From the NCBI RefSeq assembly GCF_016756535.1, contig NZ_AP023247.1, positions 3,658,501 to 3,722,500 of the forward strand: a stretch of 64,000 nucleotides of DNA. Reading direction: 5' to 3'. The notes beneath the pieces are model-generated. The model was given only the letters and a program-made list of their open reading frames with translations. It was not told the origin of the DNA and made no database searches. This document shows, piece by piece, positions 17,371 through 23,531 of the stretch. A program made the position numbers and the translations under genes. The DNA comes from Mesorhizobium sp. 131-2-1 (GTDB lineage Bacteria; Pseudomonadota; Alphaproteobacteria; Rhizobiales; Rhizobiaceae). Each line of letters opens with the position of its first letter. Positions within the stretch are counted from its first letter, which is position 1.

Positions 17371-17384
17371 TTGTCATAGATCAA
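17371..17384. promoter_or_regulatory. degenerate FNR/FixK-type box
   Basis: The site reads TTGTC-ATAG-ATCAA: one half-site is perfect, the other has two mismatches. It lies between the divergent FMN-carrier (start 17236) and VIT transporter (start 17512) genes, at distances compatible with a box at -41.5 for either. Support is moderate and rests mainly on the perfect boxes elsewhere in this block. Confidence 0.4.
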
Positions 17385-17511
17385 CACGTTCGCACAAACC
17401 TCGGGCTAGGAGGGCTCTGGCAAGCGAGGTCGTTGTGGCAGCATTTTTTCATGAAATCGGACGTGCTGGTCAGGATGCTGCGGCCGGCGACGCGGCGCAT
17501 ACGGTGACGAC

Positions 17512-18207
17512 GTGAGCCGCCTGCATGGTGAAAGCCATCTCATATCGCGCATCGGTTGGCTGCGCGCTGCCGTGCTTGGCGCCAATGACGGCATCGTATC
17601 GACGGCCAGCCTGATCGTCGGCGTTGCGGCGGCCAATGCCGCGGCAAGCGATGTTCTCGTCGCAGGGGTTGCCGGCCTGGTCGCGGGCGCGATGTCGATG
17701 GCGGCGGGTGAATATGTGTCGGTCAGCTCGCAAGCCGATACCGAGCAGGCTGACCTCAGCCGAGAGCGGGCCGAACTCGCAACGCAGCCCGATTTCGAGC
17801 GCGATGAGCTTGCACAGAGCTATGTGGCGCGTGGTGTGGAGCCGGATTTGGCGCTGCAAGTCGCGGACCAGATGATGGCGAAGGATGCGCTTGGTGCCCA
17901 CGCGCGCGACGAACTCGGTATTTCGGAGGTGACGACCGCGAGGCCGATCCAGGCTGCCTTGGCTTCGGCCGCCGCGTTTTCGGTCGGTGCAGCCATGCCG
18001 CTGGCAATGGTGCTAATTGCGCCGGCGGCGAGGCTGGTCCCAATTGTGTCAATTGCCTCGCTTCTGTTCCTTGCACTGCTGGGTGCCGTTGGGGCCAAAG
18101 CCGGTGGTGCCAATGCGCTGAAGGCAAGTGTTCGCGTCACGTTCTGGGGCGCATTGGCAATGGCATTGACCGCTGGCATTGGGGCCGTGATCGGTACTGC
18201 CGTCTAA
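17512..18207 (+). CDS. VIT1/CCC1-family Fe2+/Mn2+ transporter
   Basis: This 231-residue membrane protein matches the vacuolar iron transporter family. It has a first helix with L-R-A-A-V-L-G-A-N-D-G-I-V-S-T and a second with G-A-M-S-M-A-A-G-E-Y-V-S-V-S-S. A cytoplasmic metal-binding helical hairpin (about 75-135) is rich in E and D, and two C-terminal helices end at G-T-A-V. It probably exports ferrous iron or manganese from the cytoplasm. The start codon is GTG at 17512. It closes the redox/metal block. Confidence 0.9.
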   Translation: MSRLHGESHLISRIGWLRAAVLGANDGIVSTASLIVGVAAANAAASDVLVAGVAGLVAGAMSMAAGEYVSVSSQADTEQADLSRERAELATQPDFERDELAQSYVARGVEPDLALQVADQMMAKDALGAHARDELGISEVTTARPIQAALASAAAFSVGAAMPLAMVLIAPAARLVPIVSIASLLFLALLGAVGAKAGGANALKASVRVTFWGALAMALTAGIGAVIGTAV

Positions 18208-18382
18208 ACATTTGCCCGATCTTGGATCTGGGTCGACGCTCGGCGCCTGTGCTAAGATCGTCGTTCAGGCAGACCTGATGGAACTTCATCTGGCGCCTTA
18301 AATAGCGATTGAGAAGGTTGGTGGGTCTGGGGGTGGGTCTGAAGGGAAGGCTATTTCAAGCTGTTGTTTTCGCTATAGCTTA

Positions 18383-18646
18383 TTGAGAAATTGGCGGAGG
18401 GAGTGTCCGTCTCCGCCTAATCCAAGGTGTGGCCGGGAAGAGGAAAGTCTAGCGTATACGCACGCGCGAGAGACGTTCACCGACGAGCTTCCTCTTGATC
18501 CTCCCGAGACAGTCGAGGCAGCCAGGGTTTGGCTCAGTGGGAAAGGCATCCCGAGCGGTGACAGGCTCGAAAGGGCTGTTCATCGAGCCAGGCGCGGAAA
18601 GCTGCTGCCGTCGGACATCGAGAAGCTGAAGGCAGAAGCGGCATGA
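18383..18646 (+). CDS. small hypothetical protein upstream of the HTH gene
   Basis: An 87-residue frame opens with TTG at 18383 and has no clear ribosome-binding site, so the true start is uncertain. The C-terminal 50 residues look helical and charged (T-V-E-A-A-R-V-W-L and S-D-I-E-K-L-K-A-E-A-A). The stop overlaps the next start by four bases (ATGA), which supports it as real and co-translated with the HTH gene. Small pairs like this are common on rhizobial islands and prophages. Function unknown. Confidence 0.45.
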   Translation: MRNWRRECPSPPNPRCGREEESLAYTHARETFTDELPLDPPETVEAARVWLSGKGIPSGDRLERAVHRARRGKLLPSDIEKLKAEAA

Positions 18647-19239
18647 CCGATGCCTGTTCCCCGGGGGAACACTCCCATTCCGATCGGCCGAACTTCACGC
18701 TGGAGGACTATCTCGCCATGTGCCGGGCGGGCGAAGCGGCCTTCTCGATAGCCGAGGCCGCTCGCGTCATGGGCAAGTCGCGCGCCTACCTCTACCGCGC
18801 CATACTGTTTGCCAGCATCCCTGAAGACCAATTCGAGGCCGTGCTCGACGAGGTCCGAGCGAAGGGCCTGACATCGGAAACCGCGGTTGCCGACGAGATC
18901 AAGCGCCGCACCGGCAAGGCAAAGGAATACGTCGAAGCCTGCCCGCACTGCGGCGGCGTGCTTCGGAGGCGCGCGTCCGATGAGCCCCATGATGGCGGTG
19001 GCGTCAGCCTGCTCAGTCGAGATCTACTTCGACCGAGGATTCATAGCCGTCGATCCAATCGATGCGGGACGGATGCCCGCACGGAAAGGGGTTGTCGTCC
19101 CTTTCCATCCCCATGCGAGCGGCGTAGACGCCTCTTTGAAACGCGGTCGAAACAGGCGGGTTGGCGATCATTGCGGTATGTCGGCCGTAGAACAGCGATC
19201 TTCCAAAATCGATCAGTTCAGTCCGGTTCGGGATCATGA
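18643..19239 (+). CDS. HTH protein with zinc-ribbon end, apparent read-through tail
   Basis: The first 110 residues look native. They contain a helix-turn-helix (F-S-I-A-E-A-A-R-V-M-G-K-S-R-A-Y-L-Y-R), a helical middle (E-I-K-R-R-T-G-K-A-K-E-Y-V) and a knuckle C-P-H-C-G-G-V-L at about 101-108. From about residue 112 the frame becomes arginine/serine-rich and runs antisense through the RMF-like gene at 19013-19237, suggesting that the original stop was lost by mutation or a small indel. It is probably a DNA-binding protein of an island or phage. The frame is given in full; the functional end is likely near 18980. Confidence 0.55.
   Translation: MTDACSPGEHSHSDRPNFTLEDYLAMCRAGEAAFSIAEAARVMGKSRAYLYRAILFASIPEDQFEAVLDEVRAKGLTSETAVADEIKRRTGKAKEYVEACPHCGGVLRRRASDEPHDGGGVSLLSRDLLRPRIHSRRSNRCGTDARTERGCRPFPSPCERRRRLFETRSKQAGWRSLRYVGRRTAIFQNRSVQSGSGS
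19013..19237 (-). CDS. small RMF-like protein
   Basis: This 74-residue protein has the spacing of the ribosome modulation factor/CrpP-like family: A-F-Q-R-G-V-Y-A-A-R then N-P-F and later D-W-I-D-G-Y. Such proteins are short, are found in phages, plasmids and islands of alphaproteobacteria, and in the E. coli case inactivate ribosomes in stationary phase. The family call is by pattern only. It lies fully antisense to the tail of the HTH reading frame, and the native look of this protein is one reason to think that tail is not genuine. Confidence 0.5.
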   Translation of the reverse strand: MIPNRTELIDFGRSLFYGRHTAMIANPPVSTAFQRGVYAARMGMERDDNPFPCGHPSRIDWIDGYESSVEVDLD

Positions 19240-19415
19240 AACAACCTCAGCGCGGTTGAACTTCAGCACGCGAAACATCTTCGGGCTGCAAATGGTTCCA
19301 GCACGATGCGTGACAGGCTGTTTTGTTCCGGTGACCGGATGTCGTGCCTGGCAGGGGCGCAGGTCCATCTGTGCTGGTCCGGATTGCCCAATTTGCAAAA
19401 GCCAGATTGGCCTTC

Positions 19416-19727
19416 TCAGAACATCAATGTGGCTTTGCAGGAAATTTCGCCCGAAGCGGTCGCGGGGTCACGACTGGGTAGGTCTGAACCTGCCCCCTGG
19501 CCGACAGCGGCTATCCCCACCGAGGCCATGGTGCCAGCCGAACCGTCCGCCTCATCGTCAAGCCGTATTCGGTTACGTCCACACGTCCGGTTTTGCTTGT
19601 CCCATACGGCTAAGCCAGCCCGATGCAAGATGTGAGCCGAAGCTCGATCAAACACATCAGTCCGACCCAACAGATTCAGGCGCCTCAACAGGCTGTAGGG
19701 CCCTTGAGACAACAGGTGCTCGACCAT
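19416..19727 (-). CDS. hypothetical protein with strong ribosome-binding site
   Basis: This 103-residue frame starts at ATG 19727 with GAGGAGG seven bases upstream, the best Shine-Dalgarno in this islet. The N-terminal half (Y-S-L-L-R-R-L-N-L-L-G-R-T and H-I-L-H-R-A-G-L-A-V-W) looks protein-like; the last third is low in complexity. No family recognised. A plus-strand frame with a C-x(4)-C-x(2)-C arrangement overlaps it, so one of the two is spurious. Confidence 0.35.
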   Translation of the reverse strand: MVEHLLSQGPYSLLRRLNLLGRTDVFDRASAHILHRAGLAVWDKQNRTCGRNRIRLDDEADGSAGTMASVGIAAVGQGAGSDLPSRDPATASGEISCKATLMF

Positions 19728-19842
19728 CGGAACCTCCTCTCGATTCGTCGAAGCGATCAGTATATCGCCCCGACGAGGAGTTTATCCAAGGTTTAGACCA
19801 GATCCTGTGAGTTTGAGATACGAAACGATGACCCTCTGCGTT

Positions 19843-20037
19843 TCAGGTGGTGGGCCTATAAGTTCCGACGACGCCATAGGGTGTCCATGGTGGGTCAGCC
19901 TCAGTGTTGATCCCGACATAACGTTTCAGGAGTTCCCCTCGAATTTCCCACACTCCGTCGATCACTTCGTATACGTCGCTAGTAGCGCCTAGTGGCCCAA
20001 GTACGATCCGCTTCGTAATCAGATTTCCGTCCATCAT
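19843..20037 (-). CDS. short hypothetical protein
   Basis: This 64-residue frame contains a plausible folded sequence (S-D-V-Y-E-V-I-D-G-V-W-E-I-R-G-E-L). It has no recognised family and only a weak ribosome-binding site. It reads in the same direction as its neighbours in the islet. Could be real or chance. Confidence 0.3.
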   Translation of the reverse strand: MMDGNLITKRIVLGPLGATSDVYEVIDGVWEIRGELLKRYVGINTEADPPWTPYGVVGTYRPTT

Positions 20038-20191
20038 CGCGAGGAAGTCCGTCCGAAATCGCTTTTGTCCGTTGCGGATTATCTATGCCAGCGCCGCCTG
20101 CTCGGCGCGATTGAGAATTTCAACATTCTTGAGAGCTTCCTGATTCCAAAACTCCCACTGGCTTTGGTTCGACTTTGCTATCCGCCGTCTT

Positions 20192-20443
20192 TCAGCATCG
20201 TGAATTGGCCATTCCAACAAGATAAGCGCCAAGCGAAACGATCAGGATGGCGGCTCCGAAAACGGCAGCTAAGCCGGCGACGGCCACCCAGCCGGCATCC
20301 AACTTCGCAAACGGTCCGACCCCAAAGGAATTCAGCCCTAGGACCGACAGACCAGCGACGAGCCAAGTCCAGCCTTGTCTCGCGGTCAACCCCAAGACCG
20401 ATTGAAGAAGGCTTACGAAATGCTCCATGTTGTGGTCTCCCAT
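20192..20443 (-). CDS. small two-helix membrane protein
   Basis: About 83 residues from ATG 20443, or 78 from an internal ATG at 20428. Two hydrophobic helices (about residues 25-43 and 53-77) are joined by a short loop with F-A-K-L-D-A-G-W. No motif gives a function. Small inner-membrane proteins of this size occur in phage and island cargo, for example in superinfection exclusion, but nothing here proves that. The adjacent gene at 20544-20843 is another short membrane protein on the same strand. Confidence 0.5.
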   Translation of the reverse strand: MGDHNMEHFVSLLQSVLGLTARQGWTWLVAGLSVLGLNSFGVGPFAKLDAGWVAVAGLAAVFGAAILIVSLGAYLVGMANSRC

Positions 20444-20543
20444 GTCCGCGTCTCTGTCGCGGGCCCGCCGATAGTCGCAGGAAACAATTGGCACCGCAGT
20501 TGGTCGGCGGTAGCGGCCCCGCTGCCTCACGGTGGCGGGCTTT

Positions 20544-20843
20544 TTAGTGAGTAACAATGCCTATGGCACGTCCGATTTCGACCAGAGCCACAACCACGGT
20601 TGCAATGGTTGCAGCTAGCGCCATGCCTCGCTCGAAGGTGGCGAGGCGCTTTACAGTCGCCAGTTCCTGACCATCCCAGAACAGTTGATTCGTAACCGGA
20701 TGCATGCCCAGAAGGGTAAGCCCCTCAATGCTGGTCACCTTGATTCCAGCCGGCCATTCAGGGGGAGGGGCCGCCGTTGCGTATCGATGGGCTCTGATCT
20801 GTGCCCAGTCTACAGTGTCCAATGGATGGCGATTCCATGCCAT
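20544..20843 (-). CDS. small hypothetical protein with C-terminal membrane helix
   Basis: 99 residues from ATG 20843. A soluble N-terminal part carries W-P-A-G-I-K-V-T-S-I-E-G-L-T-L-L-G and P-V-T-N-Q-L-F-W-D-G-Q, and a single hydrophobic helix lies near the C-terminus (about 75-93). The pattern resembles short membrane proteins seen repeatedly in rhizobial accessory regions. The start at 20906 would add an unrelated-looking extension. It lies 70 bases from the tRNA-Ser gene. Confidence 0.5.
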   Translation of the reverse strand: MAWNRHPLDTVDWAQIRAHRYATAAPPPEWPAGIKVTSIEGLTLLGMHPVTNQLFWDGQELATVKRLATFERGMALAATIATVVVALVEIGRAIGIVTH

Positions 20844-20913
20844 TTCCCCCTTGTTCGCAGCTTTGTACGTAAGATCAATAGAAGGAAGATTATGCAAGTA
20901 AACCAAGGACGTA

Positions 20914-21003
20914 TGGCGGAGGGAGTGGGATTCGAACCCACGGTGAACTTGCGCCCACGCCGGTTTTCAAGACCGGTGCCTTAAACCGCTCGGCCATCCC
21001 TCC
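20914..21003 (-). tRNA. tRNA-Ser (anticodon UGA)
   Basis: A 90-base class II tRNA reads leftward. The acceptor stem pairs GGAGGGA with TCCCTCC, and the 3' CCA is encoded. The anticodon stem pairs CCGGT with ACCGG around a loop with TGA. A long variable arm (GCGTGGGCGCAAG region) is followed by the T arm GTGGGTTCGAATCCCAC. It decodes UCA/UCG-type serine codons. It marks the right edge of the small accessory islet; tRNA-Ser genes are frequent integration targets. Confidence 0.95.
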
Positions 21004-21147
21004 ATGGTGATCTTTCAATCACTTGGGTGCCTGTGTTGACGTTCGGATCGTGCTGTTGGCACGTCAAAGCAGAAGGTCAATCGCACCCGCACTGCTCTAG
21101 TGCGTGGCGCAAAGACCTGTCAACCGCGCCGCTCTGTACATTTGCCG

Positions 21148-21165
21148 AAACGCAACAGCTTCCGC
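21148..21165. repeat. 18-bp direct repeat, copy 1
   Basis: AAACGCAACAGCTTCCGC occurs here and again at 21715-21732, 567 bases apart. A looser relative (GCAACAGCT) lies near 21484. Flanking sequence does not match, so it is not an obvious attachment-site pair. Meaning unknown. Confidence 0.5.
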
Positions 21166-21349
21166 TTATCGTCCCTTTCCCCAAAGGACCAGAATGCTTC
21201 ATTCGGCGGTTGAGCCAGGGACCGCTAAATCGGACAGGGTTTCTGGGAGCGCCCGGCGATTCCCTAAAAGTCTAGCGATCGGAAGAGTGCGCTGGAAAGT
21301 ACGTGTGGTAACAGTTGATTCAACCATCGCTGGTATTTAAGGCGAGTGT

Positions 21350-21391
21350 GGCGGCTCCGACCGGCGTTGGGGTGGGGTTGCCGGAGCCGCC
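21350..21391. ncRNA. strong hairpin, possible structured RNA (part 1)
   Basis: GGCGGCTCCG (21350-21359) pairs exactly with CGGAGCCGCC (21382-21391) across a G-rich loop of 22 bases. It is followed 23 bases later by a second perfect hairpin. No open reading frame spans the pair, so an sRNA or attenuator-like element is possible; no promoter was identified. Confidence 0.35.
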
Positions 21392-21414
21392 TGCGCGGCC
21401 AGGGGTAGTTAGTT

Positions 21415-21447
21415 GACCGCGCTGTCTCAGAATAGGACAGCGCGGTC
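21415..21447. terminator. perfect 12-bp hairpin, possible terminator of an RNA
   Basis: GACCGCGCTGTC (21415-21426) pairs with GACAGCGCGGTC (21436-21447) around a 9-base loop. No T-run follows on the plus strand, so intrinsic termination would be weak. It could equally be a protein-binding palindrome. Confidence 0.35.
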
Positions 21448-21714
21448 TACGAACGGTTAATACGTCGCAGATTGCTAAATCAGCAACAGCTAACGGAACG
21501 GAAGCGGCTTCCCGCTATTTGAATCGAATTCAAGTTTTGCGTGGGGCGTTCCGATGCGTAAGCCTGCCGACTCCGGCGCCGCTCGGCATCTGAAGGTCGA
21601 GCTAAAGCGCGCCGATCTGACATGACGGGCTGGCCGTACGGCTCAGAGAACACGGCTTCAACGAAACGAATGCGAGCATTGCTGCTTCGCCGCACCCGTG
21701 GCGTTTGCGCCACA

Positions 21715-21732
21715 AAACGCAACAGCTTCCGC
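21715..21732. repeat. 18-bp direct repeat, copy 2
   Basis: Second exact copy of the repeat at 21148-21165. It lies 81 bases upstream of the lasso-leader-like peptide gene. Confidence 0.5.
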
Positions 21733-21813
21733 CAATCAAGCCGGCCTCATTGACAATGCGGCGCAGGGCTGGCCAATCTGTGGCGTGGCCATTTTGCCAC
21801 GGGGTAGGGAACC

Positions 21814-21900
21814 ATGAGAAAGACATACGAAAAGCCGGTTCTGATCAGGCGTCAGAAGCTGTCGGTTGTGACGGCACAGGTTGTCACGTCGACGGACTGA
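21814..21900 (+). CDS. 28-residue putative RiPP precursor, lasso-leader-like
   Basis: ATG 21814 to TGA 21900 encodes 28 residues, with GGGTAGGGA just upstream as a usable ribosome-binding site. The peptide carries Y5, P8, L10, L16 and T20 at exactly the spacing of the lasso-peptide leader pattern Y-x-x-P-x-L-(5x)-F-(3x)-T that binds the recognition element; the usual F is L and the usual G at 14 is Q. After T20 only eight residues remain, ending in D28, too few for a normal threaded lasso. Similar short peptides are, from memory, annotated in rhizobia as putative RiPP precursors. No cyclase, protease or recognition-element gene is in the window. Confidence 0.6.
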   Translation: MRKTYEKPVLIRRQKLSVVTAQVVTSTD

Positions 21901-22202
21901 CCGCATTGACTTGCGCCGGCGGGCTTGATCCGGCGCGACTGTTCCTGAGCCTTTTTGAGGAGATGCGAGGCTCTCCCAACAAACTTTCGGCGTCAGCAGG
22001 GCGCCGTAGTTGTGTGACATCCACACCAGTACGGCTCTTGCCACAATCTCGCCCCCTTCCGACCACAATCGGTTAATACCGTGATAAGCAATTCCTGCGC
22101 ACAAGGGGATTGGGGATCCGGGTGTCGCTGGCAAGTGTCGGGCTGGTGCTTTGGCTCCGCTGACGTTCAGCTGGTGGCGAGACTGTAGGGGACATCATAC
22201 AA
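21901..22202. other. intergenic region between the peptide gene and rlpA
   Basis: About 300 bases with a short hairpin near its left end (21913-21936), then no recognisable gene or conserved site. Frames crossing it on both strands do not resemble proteins. Confidence 0.5.
21913..21936 (+). terminator. short hairpin after the peptide gene
   Basis: GCGCCGG (21913-21919) pairs with CCGGCGC (21930-21936) around a 10-base loop, 12 bases after the peptide stop. A run of five T follows only at 21952-21956. It may be a weak terminator, which would make the peptide a monocistronic transcript. Confidence 0.35.
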
Positions 22203-23447
22203 ATGCAGACTTCGGCGCGCCCGCGTCTTCGTCGCGCTCCTGCTCTTGCACTGTGCGCCCTGTCGGCGGTGTTGCTTGCCGCCTGCACGTCGACGCCGCA
22301 ACCGAAGGCGATGATCGACAAGAGGCCGCGCTCCAAGGAGTATTTCGCCGAAACCGAATATGGCGTGAAGGCCAGCCCGCGCGTTGCCTTCATGCGGCGC
22401 GGCGGCGGCCGCGACCAGCTCGGCAAGCCCTACCAGGTGCGCGGCAAGTGGTACTATCCCAAGGAAGACAAGCGCTACGCCAAGGTCGGTCTGGCGTCCT
22501 GGTATGGCGATGCCTTCCACGGCCGGCTGACCGCCAATGGCGAAGTCTACGACATGACGCATCTGACGGCGGCGCATCCGACGATGCCGCTGCCGAGCTA
22601 CGCCCGCGTCACCAATCTCGATACCGGCAGCTCGGTCATCGTGCGCGTCAACGATCGCGGCCCGTACCATGAGGGCCGCATCATCGACGTGTCGGAGCGC
22701 GCCGCGCAAATGCTCGACTATGCCAAGGTCGGCACCGCCAAGGTGAAGGTCGAATACGTCGGCCGGGCGCCACTCGACGGCGATGACGACCAGTATCTGA
22801 TGGCCTCCTACCATCCCGGCAACAGGCGGCCGGATCCGTCGGACGGCTTGCCGACCGGCGTGATGGTGGCCATGAACGGCCCGATGCCGAGCCTGTCGGT
22901 CGGCGCGCCTGCCGCCGCCGTGCCGTTCCCGGGTCAATTGACCAATTCCGGGGATGCCCCTGCCGCCCAGCCGGCCTTGTCGGATCAGCCGGCGATGTCG
23001 GCGCAGGGCGTCAGCGATGTCGTGTTGCCCGATTTCGGGCCGATCGTGCCGGAGCGGCCGGAGATCAATCTGCCGCCGAATTCGCCCTTCGCCATGGCCT
23101 CGCTCTCCTACGCGGACGAGCGCGTCGGACGCGCCGACGTCTTCGCCGCCTTCGACGGCGCCGGGATGTCGCCGTCGGACATCCTGCAGTCCTGGAAGAA
23201 ATCCAATTCGACGTCGCCGGCCGTCGCCGACTATGTCGCCGCCGGCTCTTTCGATGATGCCGCCGAGGCGAAGCGGGTGGCGGCGGCGCTCAAGGCTTTC
23301 GGCAGGACCGAAATCCAGCGCACCGAGCTCGATGGCGACGACTGGTACGCGGTCAACGTCTATCCGGACGGCCATGGCAGCGTCGATGATCTGCTGAAAG
23401 CCGCCTGGTCGCACGGCGCGCCGGACGCGCTTGTCGTGCGTGACTGA
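22203..23447 (+). CDS. rlpA: RlpA-like lipoprotein (septal lytic transglycosylase type)
   Basis: The 414-residue lipoprotein has a signal with lipobox L-L-A-A-C (C28). A double-psi beta-barrel domain (about 95-190) carries G-L-A-S-W-Y-G, the catalytic-type aspartate in V-N-D-R-G-P-Y and I-I-D-V-S. A long linker leads to a C-terminal SPOR domain (about 335-410) that binds denuded septal glycan. In Pseudomonas the family cleaves naked glycan strands; in rhizobia the activity is inferred. It is followed by the DacC-like gene, a usual pairing for wall remodelling. Confidence 0.9.
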   Translation: MQTSARPRLRRAPALALCALSAVLLAACTSTPQPKAMIDKRPRSKEYFAETEYGVKASPRVAFMRRGGGRDQLGKPYQVRGKWYYPKEDKRYAKVGLASWYGDAFHGRLTANGEVYDMTHLTAAHPTMPLPSYARVTNLDTGSSVIVRVNDRGPYHEGRIIDVSERAAQMLDYAKVGTAKVKVEYVGRAPLDGDDDQYLMASYHPGNRRPDPSDGLPTGVMVAMNGPMPSLSVGAPAAAVPFPGQLTNSGDAPAAQPALSDQPAMSAQGVSDVVLPDFGPIVPERPEINLPPNSPFAMASLSYADERVGRADVFAAFDGAGMSPSDILQSWKKSNSTSPAVADYVAAGSFDDAAEAKRVAAALKAFGRTEIQRTELDGDDWYAVNVYPDGHGSVDDLLKAAWSHGAPDALVVRD

Positions 23448-23531
23448 TCTATTTCGATCGCACGGTTGATCCGCCGGAAAAAAGCCTGATAGCTTTGCCC
23501 TTGCCAATACCGGCTAACAGGTCGAGCCTTT

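Larger units (their letters stand above)
21004..21813. other. gene-poor region with hairpins and a repeat
   Basis: In these 810 bases no reading frame looks like a protein. The region holds one copy of an 18-bp direct repeat at 21148-21165 (second copy 21715-21732), and two strong inverted repeats at 21350-21391 and 21415-21447. It ends just before the lasso-leader-like peptide gene. It may encode an untranslated RNA or be decayed island DNA. Confidence 0.5.

Noticed and set aside
18310..18345. G-rich repeat-like stretch (GGTGGGTCTGGGGGTGGGTCTG)-type, considered as attachment site or regulatory repeat
   Set aside because: Only two imperfect copies of a short GGTGGGTCTG-like unit, no match to the tRNA-Ser 3' end.
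21027..21275. 82-residue plus-strand frame after the tRNA
   Set aside because: Cys/His/Ser-rich composition without secondary-structure logic; no ribosome-binding site.
21736..22134. 132-residue minus-strand frame over the peptide gene
   Set aside because: No family look, crosses the hairpin and peptide gene, and has no ribosome-binding site.
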